Source: Pseudomonas sp. IPO3778 (GTDB lineage Bacteria; Pseudomonadota; Gammaproteobacteria; Pseudomonadales; Pseudomonadaceae). Taken from it: 64,000 bases of DNA. The position numbers were made by a program, and so were the translations under genes. Positions 34,888-43,974 of this stretch are shown here, piece after piece. The first letter of the stretch is position 1. Each line of letters opens with the position of its first letter. The notes beneath the pieces are model-generated. The model was not told where the DNA came from, did no database searches, and worked only from the letters and a program-made list of their open reading frames with translations. The DNA lies in NCBI RefSeq assembly GCF_013386825.1, contig NZ_JACARC010000021.1:134413-198412 (forward strand), written 5' to 3'.

Positions 34888-37800
34888 ATGTTCGAAAAAC
34901 TGTTGATCGCCAACCGTGGCGCCATCGCCTGCCGCATCCTGCGCACCTTGCGCGAGCTGTCGGTAAAGGGCGTGGCGGTGTATTCCGAAGCCGATGCCGC
35001 CAGCCTGCATATCCAGCAGGCGGACGAGGCCTACAGCCTGGGCGAAGGCGCGGCGGCCGGCACGTATTTGTCGGTCGAGAAAATCCTCGCCACGGCCAAG
35101 GCCTGTGGCGCCACCGCGATTCATCCCGGCTACGGCTTTCTCTCGGAAAACGCCGCCTTCGCCGAAGCCTGCGAAACAGCCGGCATCGCCTTCGTCGGCC
35201 CGACGCCGGAACAGCTGCGGGTGTTCGGCCTCAAGCACACCGCCCGTGCGTTGGCCAAGCAGCACCACATCCCGCTGCTGGAAGGCACCGAACTGCTCAA
35301 CAGCCTCGACGCCGCGCTGCTGGCCGGTGAAACCGTGGGCTATCCGATCATGCTTAAAAGCACCGCCGGCGGTGGCGGCATCGGCATGCGCGTGTGCCAC
35401 AGTGCCGATGAATTGCGCGACTGTTTCGAGGCGGTCAAACGCCTGGGCCAGAACAACTTCAGCGACGCCGGTGTGTTTATCGAGAAGTACATCCAGCACG
35501 CCCGGCACCTGGAAGTGCAGGTGTTTGGTGATGGGTGCGGCGAGGTGATCGCCCTCGGCGTGCGCGATTGTTCGGTGCAGCGGCGCAACCAGAAAGTGCT
35601 CGAGGAAACCCCGGCGCCAAACTTGCCCGACGGCATGGCGGATGAGCTTTGCCGTGCTGCCATCACCCTGGCCAAGGCGGTGAATTACCGCAGTGCCGGC
35701 ACCGTGGAATTTATCTTTGATAGCGCCGATGGCCGCTTCTATTTTCTGGAAGTGAACACCCGGTTGCAGGTGGAGCATGGCGTCACCGAGCAAGTGTGGG
35801 GCGTGGACCTGGTGCGCTGGATGGTGCAGTTGGCCGCCGACGAATTGCCGCCTTTACACACGCTGGAACTGAAGCCTCACGGCCACGCGATTCAGGCGCG
35901 CCTGTATGCCGAAGACCCGGGCAGGGATTTTCAGCCAAGCCCGGGCTTGTTGACCTGTGTGGAGTTCCCGGTTGCTGAAGGCCTGCGCGTCGACACGTGG
36001 GTGGAGGCCGGTTGCGAGATCCCGCCCTACTTCGACCCGATGATCGCCAAGCTCATCACCTGGGCGCCGACCCGCGAACAGGCGCGGCTGGACCTGCATC
36101 AGGCGCTAAGCAACAGCCAGTTGTACGGCGTGGAAACCAACCGCGATTACCTGCGCCAAATTCTGCTGGCCGCACCCTTCGCCAGCGGGCAGCCGTGGAC
36201 CCGCTGCCTGGAAGATCTGGTGTACCACGCCGATACGTTTGAAGTGCTGAGCGCCGGCACGCAGACCAGTGTTCAGGATTACCCCGGGCGCCTGGGTTAC
36301 TGGGCCGTGGGCGTACCGCCGTCGGGGCCGATGGACAGCCGCGCCTTGCGCCTGGGCAATCGCCTGCTGGGGAATGCCGAGGGTGCCGCCGCGCTGGAAA
36401 TCACCATGAGCGGGCCGTTGTTGCGCTTCAAGTGTGCGGCGGTGGTGGCGGTGACCGGCGCGGACGTTGCGCTGCGATTGAGTGATGAAGCGGTGCCGAT
36501 GAACACCGCGTTGTTGATCCCGGCGGGCGCGACCTTGAGCCTGGGCACCATCGCCGGGGCCGGTGCCCGCAGCTACCTGTGCGTGCGCGGCGGGCTGCAG
36601 GTTCCGGATTATCTGGGCAGCAAAAGTACCTTCACCCTCGGGCAGTTTGGTGGGCATGGCGGGCGGGCTTTACGGGCGGGGGATGTGTTGCATTTACGGC
36701 CATTGGAGGATGGCAGTTGCGGCAAGACCTTTACGCCCGAGCCGCTGGCCGAGGTTCGCACATTGCGGGTGATTTATGGCCCTCATGGCGCGCCGGAATA
36801 CTTCAAGCCGGAGTACATCGAAACGTTCTTTGCCACTCAGTGGGAAGTGCATTTCAACTCCAGCCGCACGGGTGTGAGGCTGATCGGGCCGAAGCCGTTG
36901 TGGGCACGTACGGACGGTGGCGAGGCGGGGTTGCATCCGTCCAACATCCACGACAATCCCTATGCGATTGGCGCGGTGGATTTCACCGGGGACATGCCGG
37001 TGATCCTCGGCCCCGATGGCCCGAGCCTGGGTGGGTTTGTGTGCCCGGTGACGGTGATCGAGGCGGACTTGTGGCAGTTGGGCCAACTCAAGGCTGGCGA
37101 CAAAATCCGCTTCACCCCGGTCGACATAAAGACCGCCCGCGATCTCGCCTTGAAATGGGACCACGTGTGGGAGTCGGGCTTGCCCGCGATGCAAGCAACA
37201 CGGTCCGACAGGCAGACCGAGGCGATGCTTTCGCGAGCAAGCCCGCTCCCACAGTTGATCGAGTCGCCGGAGGTGTTGGAGGTTGGCCGTGACGACACCC
37301 GCCTCGTCGCCCGCCTCGCCGGCGACACCCACCTGCTCCTGGAAATCGGCGCTCCTGAACTGGACCTGGTGCTGCGCTTTCGCGCCCACGCCCTGATGCA
37401 AGCCTTCGAAACCCGCGCCCTGCACGGCGTCATCGACCTGACCCCCGGCATCCGCTCCCTGCAAATCCACTACCAGCCTGAGCAACTGCCCCTCGCCGAC
37501 CTTCTGGCATTGATCACCACCGAATGGCACACCGTCTGCGCCAGCCACAACCTTCAAGTGCCGTCGCGCATCGTTCACCTGCCACTGTCCTGGGACGACC
37601 CGGCCTGCCAACTGGCCATCGAAAAATACATGACCACCGTGCGCAAAGACGCGCCCTGGTGCCCGAGCAACCTGGAGTTCATCCGCCGCATCAACGACCT
37701 GGCCAACCTCGACGAAGTGCGCCACACGGTCTTCGATGCCAGCTACCTGGTAATGGGCCTGGGCGACGTCTACCTCGGTGCACCGGTGGCCACGCCGCTG

Positions 37801-38517
37801 GACCCGCGCCACCGCCTGGTCACCACCAAATACAACCCGGCGCGCACCTGGACCGCTGAAAACTCCGTGGGCATCGGCGGCGCCTACCTGTGCGTGTACG
37901 GCATGGAAGGCCCCGGCGGTTATCAGTTCGTCGGGCGCACCTTGCAGATGTGGAACCGCTACCGGGAAGTGGCGGCGTTCGATGGTAAACCGTGGCTGCT
38001 GCGCTTCTTCGACCAGATCCGCTTTTACCCGGTGAGCGCGGATGAGCTGGTGCAGATTCGCCGGGATTTCCCCCTTGGCCGGTTTGAACTGAACATCGAA
38101 CACAGCCAATTGAACCTGACGGATTACCAGGCGTTCCTCACCCGGGAAGCCGAGAGCATTGGCGCGTTTCGCGGGCAGCAGCAACGCGCGTTCAACGCCG
38201 AGCGCGACCGCTGGATCGCCAGCGGCCAGGCGCATTTCGACAGCGAGGAACTCGCCGCACCACTGGGCGCAGACACGCCGTTGCAGGCCAACGAATACAG
38301 CATCGACAGCCACATCGCCGGCAATCTCTGGCAAGTGCAGGTGACTACTGGAGAACGCGTTGCTGCGGGTGATGTGTTGGTCATCCTGGAGTCGATGAAA
38401 ATGGAAATCCCGGTGCTCGCGCCGTTCGCCGGCACCGTGCGCGAGATCCCCGTGCAACCGGGCAGCGGTATTGGTGCAGGGCAACGGGTGGTCGTGCTGG
38501 AGCGTGATTTGCAATAA
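34888..38517 (+). CDS. Biotin-dependent guanidine carboxylase (annotated as urea carboxylase)
   Basis: 1209 residues. Domain order: biotin carboxylase (about 1-450; MFEKLLIANRGAIACRIL, MLKSTAGGGGIGM, EVNTRLQVEHGVTE), KipA/CT_A_B-type half (about 455-755; VGVPPSGPMDSRALR), KipI/CT_C_D-type half (about 790-1110) and biotinyl domain (LVILESMKMEIPV, Lys biotinylated). It uses ATP and bicarbonate to carboxylate guanidine (urea in relatives). The riboswitch and UAAP genes in the same operon favour guanidine. Oddity: a REPIN is inserted in frame at about residues 760-788. The ATG at 34888 gives the exact family N-terminus. Confidence 0.94.
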   Translation: MFEKLLIANRGAIACRILRTLRELSVKGVAVYSEADAASLHIQQADEAYSLGEGAAAGTYLSVEKILATAKACGATAIHPGYGFLSENAAFAEACETAGIAFVGPTPEQLRVFGLKHTARALAKQHHIPLLEGTELLNSLDAALLAGETVGYPIMLKSTAGGGGIGMRVCHSADELRDCFEAVKRLGQNNFSDAGVFIEKYIQHARHLEVQVFGDGCGEVIALGVRDCSVQRRNQKVLEETPAPNLPDGMADELCRAAITLAKAVNYRSAGTVEFIFDSADGRFYFLEVNTRLQVEHGVTEQVWGVDLVRWMVQLAADELPPLHTLELKPHGHAIQARLYAEDPGRDFQPSPGLLTCVEFPVAEGLRVDTWVEAGCEIPPYFDPMIAKLITWAPTREQARLDLHQALSNSQLYGVETNRDYLRQILLAAPFASGQPWTRCLEDLVYHADTFEVLSAGTQTSVQDYPGRLGYWAVGVPPSGPMDSRALRLGNRLLGNAEGAAALEITMSGPLLRFKCAAVVAVTGADVALRLSDEAVPMNTALLIPAGATLSLGTIAGAGARSYLCVRGGLQVPDYLGSKSTFTLGQFGGHGGRALRAGDVLHLRPLEDGSCGKTFTPEPLAEVRTLRVIYGPHGAPEYFKPEYIETFFATQWEVHFNSSRTGVRLIGPKPLWARTDGGEAGLHPSNIHDNPYAIGAVDFTGDMPVILGPDGPSLGGFVCPVTVIEADLWQLGQLKAGDKIRFTPVDIKTARDLALKWDHVWESGLPAMQATRSDRQTEAMLSRASPLPQLIESPEVLEVGRDDTRLVARLAGDTHLLLEIGAPELDLVLRFRAHALMQAFETRALHGVIDLTPGIRSLQIHYQPEQLPLADLLALITTEWHTVCASHNLQVPSRIVHLPLSWDDPACQLAIEKYMTTVRKDAPWCPSNLEFIRRINDLANLDEVRHTVFDASYLVMGLGDVYLGAPVATPLDPRHRLVTTKYNPARTWTAENSVGIGGAYLCVYGMEGPGGYQFVGRTLQMWNRYREVAAFDGKPWLLRFFDQIRFYPVSADELVQIRRDFPLGRFELNIEHSQLNLTDYQAFLTREAESIGAFRGQQQRAFNAERDRWIASGQAHFDSEELAAPLGADTPLQANEYSIDSHIAGNLWQVQVTTGERVAAGDVLVILESMKMEIPVLAPFAGTVREIPVQPGSGIGAGQRVVVLERDLQ
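37167..37252. repeat. REPIN inserted in frame inside the carboxylase gene
   Basis: GTGGGAGTCGGGCTTGCCCGCGA at the left and TCGCGAGCAAGCCCGCTCCCAC at the right form a standard REP pair, here wholly within coding sequence and without a stop codon in the gene's frame. It encodes about 29 residues (WESGLPAMQ... RASPLPQ) at the junction of the two carboxyltransferase halves. Confidence 0.92.
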
Positions 38518-38590
38518 CGCGGCGGGGCTGTATCGTGCAAGGCACACCGGGTTTCACCGGGACCTTGTCCGATACAGCCTGAACCGACCG

Positions 38591-38803
38591 ATGACCACGC
38601 CAACCCTCTGCCCCGCCTGCGGCGCCCGCAACGACTGCGCCCTGGCCGACCCGCGTACTGCCGACCAGGCCTGCTGGTGCTACTCCGTGAGCATCGACCC
38701 GGCGGTGCTTGAAGCGTTGGCGCCGGAGTTGCGCAACAAAGCCTGCCTGTGCCCGCGCTGCGCCCAGGTCGACGAACAACTGCGCGGGAACGAGCGGTCG
38801 TAA
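38591..38803 (+). CDS. Cysteine-rich CWC family protein
   Basis: 70 residues. Cysteine pairs CPACGARNDCALAD, QACWCYSV and ACLCPRC identify the cysteine-rich CWC family and suggest a zinc-binding fold; the function is unknown. Its stop overlaps the ATG of the pseudouridine synthase gene (TAATG), so the two are translationally coupled. This pairing is common in Pseudomonas and suggests a link to RNA modification, but that is only an inference from linkage. Confidence 0.85.
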   Translation: MTTPTLCPACGARNDCALADPRTADQACWCYSVSIDPAVLEALAPELRNKACLCPRCAQVDEQLRGNERS

Positions 38804-39495
38804 TGCGCGTAGATCGCTTCCTCAGCAACCTGCCCCGTTTCAACCGCAAGCAAGTGCGCCTGTTGCTGGTGGAGCGGCGGATTACCGTCAACGGCCAGGC
38901 CGTCAGCGACCCGCACCACCCGGTAAGCGAGTTCAGCCGCGTGTTGCTGGATGACGAGGTGCTGCAAGCCGGCAAACCTGCGCGCTACTTCATGCTGCAC
39001 AAACCCCAGGGCTGCGTGAGCGCCACATCAGACCCGCAACACCCCACCGTGCTCGATCTGCTGGACGAACCGGACAAGCACGAGCTGCACATCGCCGGTC
39101 GCCTGGATTTCAACACCACCGGCCTGCTGCTGATCACCAACGACGGCCAGTGGTCGCGCCGCCTGACCCAGCCGCAAACCAAACTGCCCAAGGTCTATTA
39201 CGTCGAGACCGAGCAGGATATTGGCCCGGAATACGCGGCCACCTTCGCCGCCGGCCTGTACTTCGCCTTCGAAGACCTCACCACCCAGCCGGCGGAACTG
39301 GCGCTCTTGGGCCCCAGAACGGCGCGCCTGAGCATCATTGAAGGGCGTTATCACCAGGTGAAGCGCATGTTCGGGCACTTCGACAACAAAGTGATGCGCC
39401 TGCACCGCGAGCGCATGGGGCCGCTGGAACTGGATGCGGCCCTTGCCCCAGGGCAGTACCGGGCGCTCACGGACGCTGAAATCCAACAGGTCTGA
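38803..39495 (+). CDS. rsuA: RsuA-family 16S rRNA pseudouridine synthase
   Basis: 230 residues. An N-terminal S4 RNA-binding domain (MRVDRFLSNLPRFNRKQVRLLLVERRITVNG) is followed by the catalytic domain with the motif IAGRLDFNTTGLLLITNDG, which contains the catalytic Asp. KVYYVET and the RYHQVKRMF block also match RsuA. It most likely makes pseudouridine 516 in 16S rRNA. The start overlaps the CWC gene stop. The following 305 bp up to phaG hold no gene. Confidence 0.92.
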   Translation: MRVDRFLSNLPRFNRKQVRLLLVERRITVNGQAVSDPHHPVSEFSRVLLDDEVLQAGKPARYFMLHKPQGCVSATSDPQHPTVLDLLDEPDKHELHIAGRLDFNTTGLLLITNDGQWSRRLTQPQTKLPKVYYVETEQDIGPEYAATFAAGLYFAFEDLTTQPAELALLGPRTARLSIIEGRYHQVKRMFGHFDNKVMRLHRERMGPLELDAALAPGQYRALTDAEIQQV

Positions 39496-39800
39496 TGACC
39501 GTTCAGCCGATGATGGCAAAAAACCACGCCGTCGACTGGCGAACTGGCATCCCTGATGCTTGAATCAACCCAGCCAGCCGCAATCTGACTGGCGAGTCAC
39601 CCCTACCTACAAGAAACACTTTGCCCGTCCGCACGCTTGATCTGCGGGCCTCTCACGGCAAATTGCCCGCCATAACAACACCCGTCGGCCTGCCAGTACC
39701 GGACCGACATGGGCCCTCACTTTCAGGCGTATGCCTACCTGTCACAAAGCTCGTGCAGAGTGATCTGCGCGCATTACCCGCTTGCCAGGAGTCTTACGAC
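39496..39800. other. Intergenic region upstream of phaG
   Basis: 305 bp with no credible coding sequence on either strand; presumed phaG promoter region. I searched by eye for an AlgU-type GAACTT...TCTGA element and did not find a good one. Confidence 0.5.
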
Positions 39801-40685
39801 ATGAGGCCAGAAATCGCTGTGCTGGATATACAGGGTCAGTATCGGGTTTACACGGAGTTCTATCGCGCGGACGCAGCCGCCAAGACCATCATCCTGGTCA
39901 ACGGCTCAATGGCCACTACCGCGTCTTTCGCCCAGACCGTGAAAAGCCTGCACCCGACGTTCAACGTGGTTTTGTACGACCAGCCCTACGCCGGTCGCTC
40001 CAAAATCCACAACCGCCACGAGCAGATGCTGACGAAAGAAGTCGAAGGCCAGATCCTTCTGGAACTCATCGACCACTTCGCCGCCGAACACGTGCTGTCC
40101 TTTTCCTGGGGCGGTGCCGCGACCCTCGTCGCCCTCGCCCACCGGCCACGCCGTGTGGAAAAGGCGGTGATCAGCTCATTCTCCCCGGTGATCAACGCGC
40201 CCATGCGCGACTACCTGGAGCGCGGCGTCGACTACCTCGGCAACCTCGACCGCGACCGCGTGGGCCACCTGGTCAACAACACCATCGGCAAACACCTGCC
40301 GTCGCTGTTCAAACGCTTCAACCACAAGCACGTGAGCAGCTTGGCCGAGCATGAATATGGGCAGATGCACTTCCACATCAGCCACGTGCTGAACAGCGAC
40401 CGGCTGTGCTACCTCAAGGCGGCGAAGCAGATTGATATACCGGTGCTGTTTTTGAACGGCGAATGGGACGAGTACACCAGCGCTCAGGACGCCAAGCTAT
40501 TTGGGCAACATATTGCGAAAAGCAGCTTCGGGACGATTCAAGCGACCGGGCACTTTTTGGACATGGAGCACAAGGCGGCGTGCCGGGATAGCCGAGAGGC
40601 GTTGATGGGCTTTTTGCGGCCGGAGCAGCAACCGAGCCGGTTGCGGTACCACGCGTCGCAGCCACAGCATGCCTTCGCGCTATGA
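39801..40685 (+). CDS. phaG: PhaG, (R)-3-hydroxyacyl-ACP:CoA transacylase/thioesterase
   Basis: 294 residues, alpha/beta-hydrolase fold. The start MRPEIAVLDIQGQYRVYTEF is the known PhaG N-terminus, and VNGSMATTASFAQTVKSLHP, SFSWGGAATLVALA (nucleophile Ser), NGEWDEYTSAQDA (Asp) and TGHFLDME (His) follow the PhaG/RhlA family. PhaG links fatty-acid synthesis to medium-chain-length polyhydroxyalkanoate or HAA production from sugars. Upstream in-frame residues from 39621 are not family sequence. RhlA is the closest alternative, but the N- and C-termini (QHAFAL) fit PhaG better. Confidence 0.93.
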   Translation: MRPEIAVLDIQGQYRVYTEFYRADAAAKTIILVNGSMATTASFAQTVKSLHPTFNVVLYDQPYAGRSKIHNRHEQMLTKEVEGQILLELIDHFAAEHVLSFSWGGAATLVALAHRPRRVEKAVISSFSPVINAPMRDYLERGVDYLGNLDRDRVGHLVNNTIGKHLPSLFKRFNHKHVSSLAEHEYGQMHFHISHVLNSDRLCYLKAAKQIDIPVLFLNGEWDEYTSAQDAKLFGQHIAKSSFGTIQATGHFLDMEHKAACRDSREALMGFLRPEQQPSRLRYHASQPQHAFAL

Positions 40686-40699
40686 GCCACCGCCCACCT

Positions 40700-40799
40700 G
40701 TGGGAGCGGGCTTGCCCGCGATGGACGTCAACGATAACGCGGGTTTCCTGGAAAAACGCGGCGCTCTTGAGTCCATCGCGAGCCAGCTTGCGCCTGCAA
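40700..40799. repeat. Degenerate REPIN after phaG
   Basis: A good left REP half (GTGGGAGCGGGCTTGCCCGCGA) is paired with a diverged right half (TCGCGAGCCAGCTTGCGCC). It sits just after the phaG stop. Confidence 0.75.
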
Positions 40800-40898
40800 A
40801 GGGCCGTTGCTGGTTTGCTGAACGACCGCAAACCACACATTTTTCGAAGAAAAACTTCAAATCCGCGAGCACATCTGGTACAAAGTCAGCCGCTCTGA

Positions 40899-40972
40899 GC
40901 GGGTATAGTTTAGTGGTAGAACGAAAGCTTCCCAAGCTTTAGATGAGGGTTCGATTCCCTCTACCCGCTCCA
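40899..40972 (+). tRNA. tRNA-Gly (anticodon CCC)
   Basis: 74 nt with acceptor stem GCGGGTA/TACCCGC, discriminator T and encoded CCA (40970-40972). The anticodon loop TTCCCAA in stem AAAGC/GCTTT gives anticodon CCC (codon GGG). The T-loop GGTTCGATTCC is present. Confidence 0.95.
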
Positions 40973-41019
40973 CTCAGATTTAGGTCCTGCGTCAGGCTGG
41001 TTGTTGACGGGGGATGTGT

Positions 41020-41051
41020 AAAAAAACCGGCTCTTGGTGGCCGGTTTTTTT
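41020..41051. terminator. Rho-independent terminator, bidirectional
   Basis: AAAAAACCGGC and GCCGGTTTTTTT form a stem around a short loop. It ends both tRNA-Gly on the plus strand and lysA on the minus strand. Confidence 0.9.
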
Positions 41052-41060
41052 ATGGGTGCG

Positions 41061-42299
41061 TCAAAGCCCCAACTCCAACGCCAGCAAGTCCGACAACGGT
41101 TGCGGGCGTCGAATCAATTTCCCCTGCCCGTGCTCGATCAAGACTTCGGGCAACAAGGGGCGGCTATTGTAATTGGACGACATGGCGGCGCCATACGCGC
41201 CAGCATCGTGAATCACCAACCAATCACCCACCTGCGCTTCAGGCAACATGCGCGGCGTGATGCCTTGGTCATCCTGGGTGAAAATATCGCCAGCCTCGCA
41301 CAACGGGCCGCCCACTACGCACAGGTGCTCCGAGCGGCTGACCGGCACACCGTGGGCATCCAGTAATGTCATGTGGTGATAGGCACCATAGAGCGCAGGC
41401 CGCATCAGGTCATTGAAGCCGGCATCCACCAGGATGAAGTTCCTGCTACCCACTTTTTTTACCGCCCGAACTTCGGTGACCAGATAGCCCGACTCCGCGA
41501 CCAGGAAGCGGCCCGGCTCGATCTCCATCCGCACCGGATGAGCAAGCCAGGTTTCAATCTCCTGTTTGGCCTGGCGCCAGGTGCTCGCATAACTCTGGAT
41601 ATCCACCGGTTCGTCCTCCACACGATAAGGCGTGACAAGCCCCCCACCGATGGAAAACGCTTCGATATCGTGGTCCAGTGCCTTCACCACTGAGACCATG
41701 GCACAGCCCACTTGCTCAAGGTGTGCGTAGTCCACACCGGAGCCGATATGCATGTGCACGCCCACCAGCTTCAGGTCGAATTGCCGGATCACGTTGAGCG
41801 CGTCCTGCACCTGCTCGTGCCAGATGCCGTGTTTGCTGTTTTCGCCACCGGTGTTGGTCTTGCGGCTGTGACCGTGACCAAACCCCGGGTTGATCCGCAG
41901 CCACACGCGGTGGCCGGGCGACCGCTGACCCAGTTGGCGCAGCATATCAATCGAGCCGGTGTTCACTTCCACCTGCAGCTCCACCACACGGCGCAACGTC
42001 GCTTCATCGAATAGATCACAGGTAAAAACAATGCCGGCCGGGTCGCCATCAGGGCTGAATCCAGCCAACAGTGCCCGCTCGATTTCCCCCAGCGACACCG
42101 CATCGATCCGTACGCCTTGTTCGCGAATCAACCGAAGAATATGCAGGTTGGAGCAGGCTTTCTGCGCGTATCGAACCCCATCAAAACCCTGCAATTGATG
42201 GATGCGGGCCCTGATGGTCTCGGCCTCATAACACCAGAGCGGGGTACCGTGCTGTCTTGCAGACTCGGCCAATGACTGGAAAACGGAGGTGGTGGGCAT
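41061..42299 (-). CDS. lysA: Diaminopimelate decarboxylase
   Basis: 412 residues, fold III PLP enzyme that makes L-lysine from meso-diaminopimelate. The PLP-lysine is in VRYAQKACSNLHIL; HMHIGSGVDY, SIGGGLVTPY and EIEPGRFLVAESG line the cofactor and substrate site; GGPLCEAGDIF holds the conserved Cys of the second active-site half. It is divergent from a LysR-type gene resembling LysR itself, so this is the lysine-regulated copy; the usual Pseudomonas lysA beside dapF is not in the window. Confidence 0.92.
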   Translation of the reverse strand: MPTTSVFQSLAESARQHGTPLWCYEAETIRARIHQLQGFDGVRYAQKACSNLHILRLIREQGVRIDAVSLGEIERALLAGFSPDGDPAGIVFTCDLFDEATLRRVVELQVEVNTGSIDMLRQLGQRSPGHRVWLRINPGFGHGHSRKTNTGGENSKHGIWHEQVQDALNVIRQFDLKLVGVHMHIGSGVDYAHLEQVGCAMVSVVKALDHDIEAFSIGGGLVTPYRVEDEPVDIQSYASTWRQAKQEIETWLAHPVRMEIEPGRFLVAESGYLVTEVRAVKKVGSRNFILVDAGFNDLMRPALYGAYHHMTLLDAHGVPVSRSEHLCVVGGPLCEAGDIFTQDDQGITPRMLPEAQVGDWLVIHDAGAYGAAMSSNYNSRPLLPEVLIEHGQGKLIRRPQPLSDLLALELGL

Positions 42300-42426
42300 G
42301 GCGTTTTTCTTTCTGAAATAGGGAGAGAAACCAGCATGCCCGGCGTTCCTAATTCAATAAAATACCTATTCTTTGCCGCGCGATTCAGTTTTGATATGGA
42401 CCTGGTTAATTGGGTAGAGGTCAGGG

Positions 42427-43353
42427 ATGGAAGTATCCATACGGCATATCGAGGTGTTCCGGGCCATCATGCAGGCCGGCAGCGTCACGGGAGCGGCGCA
42501 GTTGCTATTTACTTCCCAACCGACGGTCAGCCGGGAACTGGCGCGACTGGAAAAGCTTTCGGGCCTGCGACTCTTTGATCGCGCGGGAGGGCGGCTGGTA
42601 CCGACGGCCCAGGCGATCATGCTGTTTGAAGAGGTTGAGCGTTCCTACATCGGCCTGGAACGAATCAACAGCGTTGCGCAGTCAATTCGTCGCTTTGAAC
42701 ATGGCCAACTGAGCATTACCTGTCTTCCGCTGTTTTCCCAGACGCTTTTGCCCAAGGTCTTTAAGCGTTTCCAGCAACAGCATGCCGGCATCGGCTTGAG
42801 CATCGCAGCACAGGAAACGCCCCTGCTGGAAGAATCACTCAGCGCCCAGCGATACGACCTCGGATTGACCGAAGGCGAACATGCGCCTCAGGGCACACAG
42901 GGGAAACTACTTTTTTGTTCCGACATGGTGTGCGTACTGCCGGACGGTGACCCTTTGTTGGCTAAACCGTTGCTGACACTGGAAGACTTTCAGGGGGGCA
43001 ATTTCATCAACCTGTCGGGCCTGGATATCTATCGTCAAACCCTCGATGAGCAGTTCCGCCGGGCCGGCGTCGACAGGCATATTGTGGTTGAAACAACCAA
43101 CGCTGCGTCGGTGTGTGCCATGGTCAAGCAACAGCTTGGCGTGGCGATTATCAACCCGTTGACTGCGGTGGCGGAGGCCGGTAGCGGGCTGGCGATTCGG
43201 CCGATCAACGTATCCATTCCCTACCGGGTCATGTTGATCAAGCCCGACTATCGGCCATCCTCTCTCTTCGTCGACGCGTTCTGTAACGCGCTGATTGAAG
43301 AGGCGGCGAGTCTCGCAGACCGTTTGGATTTGAAGCGGGAACGTTCGAGCTAA
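42427..43353 (+). CDS. lysR: LysR-type regulator of lysA (LysR)
   Basis: 308 residues. The N-terminal winged HTH (RHIEVFRAIMQAGSVTGAAQLL; QPTVSRELARLEK) and C-terminal effector domain are complete. In E. coli the founding LysR activates the divergent lysA with diaminopimelate as inducer; the same head-to-head arrangement is seen here, with 127 bp between start codons. A/T-rich symmetry in that gap (AATAAAATACCTATT region) could be the operator. Confidence 0.88.
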   Translation: MEVSIRHIEVFRAIMQAGSVTGAAQLLFTSQPTVSRELARLEKLSGLRLFDRAGGRLVPTAQAIMLFEEVERSYIGLERINSVAQSIRRFEHGQLSITCLPLFSQTLLPKVFKRFQQQHAGIGLSIAAQETPLLEESLSAQRYDLGLTEGEHAPQGTQGKLLFCSDMVCVLPDGDPLLAKPLLTLEDFQGGNFINLSGLDIYRQTLDEQFRRAGVDRHIVVETTNAASVCAMVKQQLGVAIINPLTAVAEAGSGLAIRPINVSIPYRVMLIKPDYRPSSLFVDAFCNALIEEAASLADRLDLKRERSS

Positions 43354-43417
43354 CAAAAATTTGGCTTCCTTCCCCTTGGTATGGGCGGCCTGGGAAGGTG
43401 AGCCTGTTACAGAATGC

Positions 43418-43657
43418 CTAGGCGACTGAGTCCACGCGGTCTTGTGCCGCCTCCACCAGCATCAGGCCCAACTCAATGGTTTGCTGAATCGCCAAGGCCA
43501 GACAGCGATGCTCGTCTGGCAGGTTATCGGCAAATTCGTTGGTCATGGCGCCAGCACCGGCAATGGTTTCGTAGGCATTGGCGAGCAATGCATCGGTGCC
43601 GATTTCGGGACGTACGCTGAATATTTTTACGGGTGAGTTATACGAGTCAGTACACAT
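43418..43657 (-). CDS. Small DUF3077/DUF6124-like Pseudomonas protein
   Basis: 79 residues, acidic (MCTDSYNSPVKIFSVRPEIG start; FADNLPDEHRCLALAIQQTIELG middle). Short proteins with a LLANAYETIAGAG-like core and a C-terminal amphipathic helix occur in many copies in Pseudomonas genomes; their function is unknown. No signal peptide or membrane segment. It stands alone, with about 317 bp without any visible feature upstream (43658-43974). Confidence 0.7.
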   Translation of the reverse strand: MCTDSYNSPVKIFSVRPEIGTDALLANAYETIAGAGAMTNEFADNLPDEHRCLALAIQQTIELGLMLVEAAQDRVDSVA

Positions 43658-43974
43658 CTGTTGATCCTCAAGAAGGACCACCACCCAGTACTACAGAAAT
43701 AGGGTGGCAGCTGTACGCAGGTTAGTAGACCGGGAAGTTTCAGAACCGGCGCGCCCGAAGACGCCCTGCGCACAGCTACCATTAGGCACAGGCAATGAAA
43801 TGCCTGGCCGATAAGACAGCCGTACGCCAAAACTTCACAGGGCTACTAAACCCGACCGCTGATGGGCAGCGGCTGACGAACCTTAAAGAGGTCGCCCAAG
43901 GCGTACAACCGGGACGATTCTGATGGTTGTGTAGGCAATGGAGCAAGATTCAAATATTCAGACTAGTCCGCGCT
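43658..43974. other. Intergenic region, nothing recognised
   Basis: 317 bp between the small hypothetical and the SDR gene. No repeat, terminator or credible frame was seen. Confidence 0.6.

Noticed and set aside
36694..38547. 617-residue frame antisense to the carboxylase
   Set aside because: Shadow frame; the plus-strand carboxylase has clear domains throughout.
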